Of a DNA stretch of 64,000 nucleotides, positions 15,663-22,962 are shown piece by piece. The position numbers were made by a program, and so were the translations under genes. The notes below the pieces were generated by a model. It did no database searches. It was given only the letters and a program-made list of their open reading frames with translations, and was not told the origin of the DNA. Within the stretch, counting starts at the first letter, position 1. Every line of letters begins with the position of its first letter. This DNA comes from Urbifossiella limnaea (GTDB taxonomy: Bacteria > Planctomycetota > Planctomycetia > Gemmatales > Gemmataceae). The DNA is taken from positions 806,001-870,000 of the forward strand of contig NZ_CP036273.1 in NCBI RefSeq assembly GCF_007747215.1. The letters run 5' to 3'.

Positions 15663-18114
15663 AGAGGAACTCGTTCGACGCCAGCAGCTGCTGGCACAGG
15701 TTCGTCAGCCCCGCGGCGGCCGGCTGCGACGCCAGGAACGCCACACCGAGCCGCAACTCGTCGGCCGCGGGCGCCCGCAGGTACGCCAGCCGCCACGCCG
15801 TCTCCGTCAGCTTCTCCGGCGTCGCGCCGGTGCCGGCCTCGGCCTTCACCCGCGCCGCCAGGTGACCGGCTTGCTTGCGGACGAAGTCGCTGTTCAGCAG
15901 CATCAGCGACTGCGGCGCCGTCGTCGTCACCAGCCGGCGGTCGCAGTTCAGCCCGCTCCCCGGTGCGTCGAACGCGGCCAGGAACGCCACCGGTTTCGAC
16001 CGCCGCACCTGGAGGTACACGCTCCGCCGCGGCTTCTCGTCCGGCGCGCCGACCTGCCCGGCCGCGTCCTCGACCACAGCCACCGCCGGGCCGAACGGCG
16101 TGCGGTCGAGCCGGCCCGCGACGACGAGCATCCGGTCGCGCACCGCTTCGGCTTCGAGCCGCCGCACGGGGAAGCGGCCGTACAGCGCGTCGGGCGCGGC
16201 GCTGCGCGCCGACGACTGGCGGTACACGGTCGAGAGCATCAGCAGCTTGTGGAACCGCTTCTGACTCCAGCCGAGCCGCGGCAGCTCGGTGGCGAGCCAG
16301 TCCAGCAACTCGGGGTGCGACGGCGCCTGCCCGAGCTTGCCGAACTCGCCGGGCGTGTCCACGATGCCGCGGCCGAAGTGGCCGAGCCACAGCCGGTTCG
16401 CCGTCGCCCGGCCGAACAGCGGGTGCGTCCCGTTCGTGAGGTGCTTCGCCCACGCCAGCCGGCGGCCGGTCGCGGAAGCCGGCAACTCGAACCGCTGCCC
16501 CTCCGGTGCCGCGACCGTCAGGTCGGCGGGCGCCAGGTCCGGGCCCTTCGGCTGGCGGGCGTCGCCGCGGTAGTGGAGCTTCGTCGTCGGCACGCGGCCG
16601 GGCGCCTCGGTCGTCACCGCGACGAACCCCTCCGCCGGCCGCTCCCCGCGCTTGGCCGTCACCTTCGCCTGAAGTGCCTTCAACTCGTCCGCAGCCTTCT
16701 GGTTGTACTGGTACAGCACTCCGGGAGTGATCTTCAGCTTCGGGTTCGCGTCCGTCAGCGCCTTTTGCTCGGGCGTGCGCTTCGCCTCGGGCGCCTCGAA
16801 CGCGGCCTTCAGCGCGGCGCGCTTCTCTTCGGGGAACTTCGTCAGTTCCTTCTCGAACGCCGCGGCCACGGCGGCGGTCTGCTTCGAAGTCAGCTCCGCT
16901 TGCAGCTTCGCCGCCTCGGCCTCGACCGCCGCCGCCTTCGCCCGGTCGGCGTCGGTGTACAGCGACACGAGCCGCGCCGCCGGCCGCCGCCACTGCCCGG
17001 GGTCGAGCGCCGGCTCGAACACGGCGCGGAGGCGGAAGTAGTCGGCCTGCGGTACCGGGTCGTAGCGGTGGTCGTGGCACTGGGCACACCCGACGGACGT
17101 GCCGAGGAGCGTGCTCGACACCACCTTCAGCACGTCGGTCATCACCTGTTCGGCGTCGCCGGCGCCGGCGGCGGTCGCGTCCGGGGCGGTGCGGAGGAAG
17201 CCGGTCGCGGCGAGCAGATCGACCTGCGGCGGCGTCAGGTTCGCCCACGGCTTCGGCACCAGCTCGTCGCCGGCCAGTTGCTCCACGATGAAGCGGTCGA
17301 GCGGCACGTCGGCGTTGAGCGCCCGGATGACGTAGTCGCGATACCGCCAGGCGTGCGGCCGCACCGTGTCGGCCGGGATGTCGCCGTCGCTGTCGGCGTA
17401 GCCGGCGGCGTCGAGCCAGTGGCGGCCCCACCGCTCGCCGTAGGCCGGCGACGCGAGCAGCCGGTCGAGCGCCTTCTCGTACGCGTCCGCGGCCGGGTCG
17501 GCGACCAAGGCGTCGAGTTCGGCCTGCGTCGGCGGCAGGCCGGTGAGGTCGAAGGTGGCGCGGCGGAGCAGGGTGGCGCGGTCGGCGTCCGGGTTGAAGG
17601 TCAGCCCCTTCTCGTTCAGCTTCGCCAGCACGAACGCGTCGATCGGGGTGCGCACGCGCTCGGAGGCGACGGCCGGCGGTGTGGGGCGGGTGAGCGGCTG
17701 GTAGAACCAGTAGGCGCGCTCGTCGGCGGTGATGCCGAGGCCGGGCGGGAGCGTGGCGGGCTCGTCGCGCTTCGTGCGGGCGCCGTCGGCGATCCACTTC
17801 TCGATCACGGCGATCTGGTCGGCCGGCACCTTCTTCTCGCCCGGCGGCATCTCGCCGGACCGCAGCCGCTCCACAATCGCGCTCTTACCGGGCTCGCCGG
17901 GCACGACCGCGCTGCCGCCCTTGCCGCCGGCGACGGCGAAGCGCTTCAGGCGCAGGTCGAGGCCGCCCGCGTGCTTCTCGGCGCCGCCGTGGCAGTCCAG
18001 GCAGTAGGCGCGGAGGATGGGGCGGACGTGCTGCTCGAACGTCAGCGGTTCGTCGGCCGCGGCGGGGGCGGACGCGAGGAGCAGCAGCAGGCCGGCGAGT
18101 GGGCCACGGGGCAT
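15652..18114 (-). CDS. Planctomycete cytochrome C / DUF1549 / DUF1553 protein
   Basis: This 820-residue secreted protein starts with a signal peptide (GPLAGLLLLLASAPAAADEP). It then has a planctomycete-type cytochrome domain with a single heme site CLDCH at residues 38-42, followed by KSAIVERLRSGEMPPGEKKVPADQIAVIEKW, which supplies a candidate axial Met. DUF1549 follows with ATFDLTGLPPTQAELDALVADP and YGERWGRHWLDAAGYADSDG, then a coiled-coil-like charged middle (RAKAAAVEAEAAKLQAELTSKQTAAVAAAFEKEL). The C-terminal DUF1553 includes HPLFGRATANRLWLGHFGRGIV, STVYRQSS and NSDFVRKQAGHLAARV. Known family context links such proteins to surface carbohydrate degradation, with electron transfer by the heme. 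It is the first gene of a two-gene unit and overlaps the DUF1501 gene. A TATCAT on the minus strand at 18154-18149 is a possible -10 box. Confidence 0.95.
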   Translation of the reverse strand: MPRGPLAGLLLLLASAPAAADEPLTFEQHVRPILRAYCLDCHGGAEKHAGGLDLRLKRFAVAGGKGGSAVVPGEPGKSAIVERLRSGEMPPGEKKVPADQIAVIEKWIADGARTKRDEPATLPPGLGITADERAYWFYQPLTRPTPPAVASERVRTPIDAFVLAKLNEKGLTFNPDADRATLLRRATFDLTGLPPTQAELDALVADPAADAYEKALDRLLASPAYGERWGRHWLDAAGYADSDGDIPADTVRPHAWRYRDYVIRALNADVPLDRFIVEQLAGDELVPKPWANLTPPQVDLLAATGFLRTAPDATAAGAGDAEQVMTDVLKVVSSTLLGTSVGCAQCHDHRYDPVPQADYFRLRAVFEPALDPGQWRRPAARLVSLYTDADRAKAAAVEAEAAKLQAELTSKQTAAVAAAFEKELTKFPEEKRAALKAAFEAPEAKRTPEQKALTDANPKLKITPGVLYQYNQKAADELKALQAKVTAKRGERPAEGFVAVTTEAPGRVPTTKLHYRGDARQPKGPDLAPADLTVAAPEGQRFELPASATGRRLAWAKHLTNGTHPLFGRATANRLWLGHFGRGIVDTPGEFGKLGQAPSHPELLDWLATELPRLGWSQKRFHKLLMLSTVYRQSSARSAAPDALYGRFPVRRLEAEAVRDRMLVVAGRLDRTPFGPAVAVVEDAAGQVGAPDEKPRRSVYLQVRRSKPVAFLAAFDAPGSGLNCDRRLVTTTAPQSLMLLNSDFVRKQAGHLAARVKAEAGTGATPEKLTETAWRLAYLRAPAADELRLGVAFLASQPAAAGLTNLCQQLLASNEFLYVD

Positions 18115-18269
18115 GGGAAAGGGAGCCTGGCGGGGGAAGGCGGGCAGGATGATAGCCTACCACCTCCGCCCCGGCGACGCCAGTCGGCCGGCGGTTCGGC
18201 TCAAGCCCCGCATCCGGTTCAACCGATTCTTTCCCCAGGAGATACTCCGGCCGCGAAGGGAGGCGCAGC
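18115..18269. promoter_or_regulatory. Divergent promoter region
   Basis: These 155 bases separate two diverging genes and must hold promoters for both. On the minus strand TATCAT at 18154-18149 would give a leader of about 28 bases for the cytochrome gene. On the plus strand TTCAAC at about 18217 and GATACT at 18241 with a spacing near 18 could serve the downstream gene. Both are weak matches. The ribosome binding site AAGGGAGG lies at 18256-18263 for the plus-strand gene. Confidence 0.45.
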
Positions 18270-19928
18270 GTGCGATTGCGGTGGGCCGGAATCGCGTTGG
18301 CCGTCGCGCTCGCCGTCCTGGCGGCCGCGGCCACCCGCGCCCAGGACGACCGCACCGCCCGCGCCTACCACTGGCCGCACCGCAAGTTCTTCATCCCCAT
18401 CGACCCGGCCAACGTCGAGCGGGCCGCCAAGGACAAGGGCACGCCCGTGCCCGCCGCCGTCCAGCTCTACTACTCGCTCGCCAAGGGCCCGTGGCAGGCC
18501 GGCCCCAAGCGGCCGCTCAACGGCCTCGACACCAACTCGGTGGACGGCAAGAAGGGCTTCGACTTCACCGCCGACCGCGACGGCGAGTTCGAGTTCAGCG
18601 TCCAGAACCACTACGCCGACGGCAGCAGCGCGCCCGCGAAGGCGGACGAGCTCGCCACGCAGCTCCGCGTCGTCATCGACAGCACGCTCCCGGCCGTCCG
18701 CGTGAACGTGATCGGCAACGGCGTCGAGTGGTCCGCCGCCGACGACAACCTGGACCCCGACGGCACCCGCCTCCAGGCCAAGTTCCCGAACTGGCCGGAG
18801 TGGAAGACGATCGACGGCCGCCAGTTCCGCGCCCAGGACCAGTACGCCTGGAAACTCCAGCCGGGGCAGGTGCTCGACGTGCGCGTCCTGGCCCGCGACC
18901 GCGCCGGCAACGAGAGCTACTCCGCGCCGGTGCAGGTGCCGGGCAGCGGCGCCTTCAACACCGCCTTCCCGCGGCCCACGACCGGCGGCAGCGACGCGCC
19001 GATCCCCGGCGCCGGCTCGGGCCTGCCGCAGCCGCGCATCGACTACGTGAAGTCGCCGAACTTCGACATCGACTACCGCATCGACAAGGCCGGCCGGTCG
19101 GGCATCGAGGCGGCCGAGCTGTACGTGCAGAAGCCGCGCAGCACCCAGTGGCAGAAGACCGAGCGCTACCCGCTGCCGAAGACCGCGTACACCGGCGACA
19201 ACCTGAAGCTGAAGTACACGGCGCCGGAGAACGACGAGGGGATGTACGGGTTCTACGTGGCCCCGGAGAGCGGCGCCGGCAAGACGGCCCCGCCGCCCGG
19301 CGCGAGCGCCCCGCCGATGGTCTACGTCACCTACGACAAGACGGCGCCGTACCTGCAGATCACCGGCGTCCGCGTCGGGGCCGGCGGGGCGAAGGGGCCG
19401 CTGGTCGAGGTCATGTGGGAGACGTTCGACCAGAACCTGCTGCCGGACCCGGTCAGCCTGTCGTACGCGCTGGCGAAGGACGCCACGCAGTGGACCGAGA
19501 TCCGCTACCGGCTGCCGCCGGGCTCGCCGCGGCAGGACGCCCAGGGGACGCAGCGGCACGTCGGCCAGTTCACGTGGGAGGTGCCGGACGAGAAGCTGTG
19601 GAAGTTCTACGTCCGGGCGCAGTGCGTCGATAAGGCGGGGAACAGCACCACGCACGTGTACAAGGACGCGGTGGTGGTGGACCTGGAGACGCCGGCGGCG
19701 TCGATCACCGGGGTGCGCGGCACGGGCGAGGCGGCGCCGGTGACGCCGCGGCCGATGCCGCAGCCGCAGCCTGAGCCGCAACCGCGGCCCCAGCCGAAGG
19801 CGGACCCGCCGATGACGCCGGCGCTGCCGGAGGCGCCGTCGACGATCCCGCCGGCGGGCGGGACGATCCCGACGGTGCCGCCGATCAGGCCGCCGGCGGT
19901 GCCGGAGCTGCCCGTGCCGCCGGGGTGA
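18270..19928 (+). CDS. Secreted protein of unknown function
   Basis: This 552-residue protein begins with a GTG codon placed six bases after a good AAGGGAGG site and carries a signal peptide (WAGIALAVALAVLAAAATRAQ). The body contains several beta-rich segments that look like immunoglobulin-type or fibronectin-type modules, with phrases such as GKKGFDFTADRDGEFEFSVQN, LDVRVLARDRAGNESYSAPVQ and WKFYVRAQCVDKAGNSTTH. The repeated DRAGN or DKAGN turns and a VDSTLPAVRV-like DTxxP pattern are typical of Ig-like surface modules. The last 70 residues are a proline-rich tail (PQPQPEPQPRPQPK and PPIRPPAVPELPVPPG) that could span or bind the cell wall. No enzymatic motif is seen. It diverges from the cytochrome gene and is followed by a long inverted repeat, so it is probably monocistronic. 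The exported location is supported; the function is unknown. Confidence 0.7.
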   Translation: MRLRWAGIALAVALAVLAAAATRAQDDRTARAYHWPHRKFFIPIDPANVERAAKDKGTPVPAAVQLYYSLAKGPWQAGPKRPLNGLDTNSVDGKKGFDFTADRDGEFEFSVQNHYADGSSAPAKADELATQLRVVIDSTLPAVRVNVIGNGVEWSAADDNLDPDGTRLQAKFPNWPEWKTIDGRQFRAQDQYAWKLQPGQVLDVRVLARDRAGNESYSAPVQVPGSGAFNTAFPRPTTGGSDAPIPGAGSGLPQPRIDYVKSPNFDIDYRIDKAGRSGIEAAELYVQKPRSTQWQKTERYPLPKTAYTGDNLKLKYTAPENDEGMYGFYVAPESGAGKTAPPPGASAPPMVYVTYDKTAPYLQITGVRVGAGGAKGPLVEVMWETFDQNLLPDPVSLSYALAKDATQWTEIRYRLPPGSPRQDAQGTQRHVGQFTWEVPDEKLWKFYVRAQCVDKAGNSTTHVYKDAVVVDLETPAASITGVRGTGEAAPVTPRPMPQPQPEPQPRPQPKADPPMTPALPEAPSTIPPAGGTIPTVPPIRPPAVPELPVPPG

Positions 19929-19934
19929 TTCAAC

Positions 19935-20099
19935 CGTCGACCGATTCCCGTCGGGCTTCGCCCGTTGGCGGGGCAGCGAGCCGTTAGGCCGGGGCGCAAG
20001 CCCCGTCGGGCGTGTCCGGACCGCGACGGGGCTTGCGCCCCGGCCTAACGGCTCGGCCGAGGCTCCTGAGGGCGAAGTCCGACGGGGATCGGCCGACGG
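19935..20099. repeat. Nested long inverted repeat
   Basis: The core is a perfect 32-bp inverted repeat at 19977-20008 and 20024-20055 with a 15-base loop, containing GTTAGGCCGGGGCGCAAG. Outside it, 19935-19976 and 20056-20099 are a second, imperfect complementary pair (CGATTCCCGTCGGGCTTCGCC type). The whole would fold into one tall hairpin. It lies seven bases after the stop codon of the preceding gene and resembles REP-type elements, perhaps acting as a terminator. Confidence 0.85.
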
Positions 20100-20191
20100 A
20101 TTACCACGAACCCCGAGCCGGCATCCTGAGAGCCGCGTGAGACCCTTTCCGGGTCGTCGCAGATTCCCCATTCCTGCGGCGACGGCGCTGC

Positions 20192-20197
20192 TATAAT
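20192..20197 (+). promoter_or_regulatory. TATAAT box for the HtrA gene pair
   Basis: A perfect TATAAT lies in the 529-base gap before the first HtrA gene. The best -35 candidate, TTCCTG at 20171-20176, is weak and only 15 bases away. The transcript would have a leader of about 255 bases before the ATG at 20459. In this leader and the rest of the gap no gene is visible; the leader may have a regulatory structure. Confidence 0.45.
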
Positions 20198-20458
20198 CCA
20201 TCTACCAGACCCGGCCCCCGCGCCGACGGCGACGCCCCTCCCGACCGGGTCTGACACGCGCCCCAAACCCGTTCCCCCCCGCACCCGGCACGCCCGTCCG
20301 CCCCGGCACGAACCCACAAACTCGGCGCTTGCGTCGGCCGGGCGGTTGAGACAAAGTGTAGAAACGGGGTAGGGCGGGTCGAACCCATTGACCGCGACCG
20401 ACATCGAATCCCGCAGGCCGCCCCCGGACCGCGGACGATGCAGCCGGAGTTCCTGCCA

Positions 20459-21514
20459 ATGACGCGCCGTCGGCTCCTGTTCACCCTCCCGCTCGCCGCC
20501 GCCCTCCTGGCCGGTTTCGCCGCCCCCTCCGCGGCCGACGACCCGCCGCCCACGAAGGTCGCCGCGAAGATTCCCACCTGGGACGTGGCCCGCACCACCA
20601 CCCCGGGCAGCATCGAAGACCTGAAGGCGCTGGAGCTCGCCACCAAGCGCGTCGTGGACAAGTGCACGCCGGCCACCGTCGGGCTGTTCGTCGGGATGGG
20701 TGCCGGCAGCGGCGTCATCGTCACCGAGGACGGCCTGGTGCTGACCGCCGCCCACGTGTCCGGCGAGCCCGGCACCAAGTGCACGGTCGTGCTGCCGGAC
20801 GGCACCAAGGTGGCCGGCAAGTCGCTCGGCACGAACGCCAAGCTCGACAGCGGCATGATCCAGATCACGGACAAGGCCAAGGCGCCGAACGGCAAGTGGC
20901 CGGTGGTGGAGACGGGCAAGTCCACCGACCTGAAGAAGGGGCAGTGGGTGGTGTCGCTCGGGCACCACGGCGGGTGGCGCACCGGCCGGCCGCCGGTGGC
21001 GCGGCTCGGCCAGGTGCTCACCAACCAGAAGGACCTGATCCAGACCAACTGCACGCTGGTCGGCGGCGACAGCGGCGGCCCGCTGTTCGACCTGGACGGC
21101 AAGCTCATCGGCATCCACAGCCGCATCGGCTTCACGCTGGCGCACAACATCCACGTCCCGGTGGACGGGTTCAAGACCGACTGGGACCAGCTCCTGGCGA
21201 GCGTGCAGGTCGGCAAGGCGAAGGCGCCGCCGGCGGTGTACTTCGGCGCGTCGTTCGAGGACGTCGACGGCAAAGAGGTGAAGGGCGCCAGGGGCGTGAA
21301 GGTGACGTTCGTGGCCGAGGAGGGCCCGGCCGCCGAGGGCGGCGTCCGCGTGGACGACGAGATCACCTCGTTCGACGGCACGGAGGTGAAGACCGCCGAC
21401 GACGTCCGCAAGCTGATCACCCGCCGCCAGCCCGGCGACGAGGTGGAGGTGGTGGTGGCCCGCGGCACCCGCACCGTGACGCTGACCGTGACCCTGGGCC
21501 GCCGCCGGCCGTAA
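20459..21514 (+). CDS. HtrA-type serine protease with PDZ domain
   Basis: This exported protease of about 351 residues has a signal peptide (RRRLLFTLPLAAALLAGFAAPSAA), a trypsin-like domain and one PDZ domain at the C-terminal end. The catalytic triad is intact: His 99 in LTAAHVSG, Asp 130 in KLDSGM, and Ser 205 in GGDSGGPL. The PDZ domain starts near residue 262 with GVKVTFVAEEGPAAEGGVRVDDEITSFDGTEVKTADDVRKLI. HtrA proteases degrade misfolded periplasmic proteins. The TAAHV and GDSGGP strings are closer to trypsin-like S1 members than to the GNSGGP of DegP. The ATG at 20459 has a GGAG nine bases upstream; an earlier ATG at 20438 in the same frame would add only seven residues before the signal peptide. 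The next gene, 56 bases downstream, encodes a related but altered protein, so the two probably form one operon. Confidence 0.9.
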   Translation: MTRRRLLFTLPLAAALLAGFAAPSAADDPPPTKVAAKIPTWDVARTTTPGSIEDLKALELATKRVVDKCTPATVGLFVGMGAGSGVIVTEDGLVLTAAHVSGEPGTKCTVVLPDGTKVAGKSLGTNAKLDSGMIQITDKAKAPNGKWPVVETGKSTDLKKGQWVVSLGHHGGWRTGRPPVARLGQVLTNQKDLIQTNCTLVGGDSGGPLFDLDGKLIGIHSRIGFTLAHNIHVPVDGFKTDWDQLLASVQVGKAKAPPAVYFGASFEDVDGKEVKGARGVKVTFVAEEGPAAEGGVRVDDEITSFDGTEVKTADDVRKLITRRQPGDEVEVVVARGTRTVTLTVTLGRRRP

Positions 21515-21570
21515 CCCGAGCCCGAATCTCCGACCACGACTCATCCAACCCCCCGCCGGAGCCTTCCGAG

Positions 21571-22686
21571 ATGCGCACCCGCCTGCTCGTAGCCGCGGCC
21601 CTGTCGCTCACCCTGGCGGGGCCGGCCGCGGCCCAGCCGCCCGACGGCGGCAAGCGCAAGGACCGCGGCTCCAGCCCCGACGTGATCTCGGCCCGCCTCG
21701 TCGCCCCGTTCCAGCCGGTCGTGGCGAAGGTGAACGAGTCCACCGTCCGCGTCCTGGCCGACGGCAAGGAAGCGGCCCTCGGCACCGTCGTGTTCGCCGA
21801 CGGCTACGTCCTCACGAAGGCCAGCGACCTGCGCGGCGAGCTGGCCGTCAAGTTCCACGACGGCTCGAACGTCCCGGCCAAGCTGGTGGGCGTCGAGAAG
21901 AAGACCGACCTGGCGCTCCTCCGGATCGAGAAGAAGGGGCTGACCGCGCTGGCGTTCGCCGACAGCAAGGTGGCCGCGCTCGGCAACTGGCTGGCGGCCG
22001 CCGGCGTCGGCAGCGACCCGGCCGGCGTCGGCATCGTCAGCGTGGTGACGCGGAAGCTGTCGCTGCGGGAGCAGAACGAGTTCGACAAGTTGAACGCCAA
22101 CCGCGGGTTCCTCGGCATCACCATGTCGCAGACCCAGCCGGCCGACGGCGGGGCCGAGGTCGAGGCGGTGAGCAAGGGCGGCTCGGCGGAGAAGGCCGGG
22201 CTGAAAAGGGGCGACATCATCCGCCGGGTGAACGACAAGAAGATCGCCGACTCGGACAGCCTGCGCGAGATGCTGAACGACTTCCGCCCCGGCCAGAAGG
22301 TGAACCTGAGCGTGAACCGCAAGGGCGAGGCCCTGGAGCTGTCGGCGACGCTGGCCGGCCCGCCGGCGGACATGAAGAACCAGCGGAGCGACATCCAGAA
22401 CACGATGGGCGGGGCCCTGTCGAACCGCCGCGGCGGGTTCGAGCAGATTTTGCAGACGGACATGGTGGTGGACCCGAAGAACTGCGGCGGCGCCGTGGTG
22501 GACCTGGACGGCCGGGTGATCGGCGTGTGCATCTCCCGCGCGGGCCGCGTCGAGACGTACGTGCTGCCGGGCGAGGTGGTGCGGCCGCTGCTCGCCGACC
22601 TGCGGGCGGGCAAGTTCCCGCCGCCGGCCGCGCCGGTGTCGCTGCCGACGGCCCCGGCCCCGCGGCCGGTCCGCAGCAGCTCGTGA
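21571..22686 (+). CDS. Degenerate HtrA-like protein with inserted PDZ domain
   Basis: This 371-residue exported protein has a signal peptide (LLVAAALSLTLAGPAAAQ) and the outline of an HtrA protease, but the domain order is unusual. The N-terminal lobe runs to GIVSVVTRKLSL at about 165, with the catalytic His position replaced by Ser 85 (LTKASDL) and Asp 113 kept in TDLALLRI. A PDZ domain follows at about 172-265 (GGSAEKAGLKRGDIIRRVNDKKI). Then the second part of the protease lobe resumes with FEQILQTDMVVDPKNCGGAVVDLDGRVIGV, where the serine of GNSGG is Cys 305. It is therefore probably inactive as a serine protease, unless Cys works with another base. It lies 56 bases after the intact HtrA gene and may regulate it or bind its partners. 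A strong terminator hairpin follows. Confidence 0.85.
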   Translation: MRTRLLVAAALSLTLAGPAAAQPPDGGKRKDRGSSPDVISARLVAPFQPVVAKVNESTVRVLADGKEAALGTVVFADGYVLTKASDLRGELAVKFHDGSNVPAKLVGVEKKTDLALLRIEKKGLTALAFADSKVAALGNWLAAAGVGSDPAGVGIVSVVTRKLSLREQNEFDKLNANRGFLGITMSQTQPADGGAEVEAVSKGGSAEKAGLKRGDIIRRVNDKKIADSDSLREMLNDFRPGQKVNLSVNRKGEALELSATLAGPPADMKNQRSDIQNTMGGALSNRRGGFEQILQTDMVVDPKNCGGAVVDLDGRVIGVCISRAGRVETYVLPGEVVRPLLADLRAGKFPPPAAPVSLPTAPAPRPVRSSS

Positions 22687-22705
22687 CGCTCTGAGGTGCG
22701 CATCA

Positions 22706-22741
22706 CGCGACCCCGCGCCGGCCTTCCGGCGCGGGGTCGCG
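22706..22741 (+). terminator. Terminator after the HtrA pair
   Basis: A perfect 16-bp GC-rich stem (CGCGACCCCGCGCCGG at 22706-22721 and its complement at 22726-22741) with a CCTT loop is followed by TCGTTTCGT. This is the classical form of an intrinsic terminator and is located 19 bases after the stop codon. Confidence 0.85.
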
Positions 22742-22804
22742 TCGTTTCGTGGGGCCGGCATCCGGCCGGCCGTCACTCTCATCAACGCTCGGCTCTCACG
22801 AACT

Positions 22805-22860
22805 TTTGTGTCACGGACTCAATGCGTGCCTCGACCCCCCGGGGGGGAGCCGTACACACA
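22805..22860 (+). repeat. Conserved 56-bp element, copy 1
   Basis: This element reads TTTGTG, five variable bases, GACTCAATGCGTGCC, one variable base, CGACCCCCCGGGGGGG and ends in CACACA. Copy 2 on the other strand at 30421-30476 has the same length and about 45 of 56 identical bases. The element ends 102 bases before the kinase gene start. It may be a promoter, an operator or a small-RNA/peptide leader; the function is unknown. Confidence 0.75.
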
Positions 22861-22900
22861 ATGACCCCGGCCCGAACGTGCCCCCCGTGCGCGGAAGGGG

Positions 22901-22906
22901 TACAAT
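22901..22906 (+). promoter_or_regulatory. Candidate -10 box of the WD40 kinase gene
   Basis: TACAAT lies 57 bases before the ATG at 22963. GTGCCC at 22878-22883 could be its -35 box with a 17-base spacer. It sits just downstream of the 56-bp element, so the element could be an upstream regulator of this promoter. Confidence 0.45.
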
Positions 22907-22962
22907 CTCGCCCGGCGGGCGGCGAATCACCCCGGACGCCTCTCCCCCGCGGAGCCGGCCCG

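Noticed and set aside
20438-20458. ATG at 20438 as the start of the first HtrA gene
   Set aside because: It adds seven residues before the signal peptide; the ATG at 20459 has GGAG at a good distance. The choice is not certain.
22822-22962. In-frame upstream start for the WD40 kinase beginning MRASTPRGG
   Set aside because: The frame is open to the kinase, but the second copy of the same element shows no such continuity, and the ATG at 22963 has a better ribosome binding site and domain start. Kept as a finding about the element rather than a gene start.
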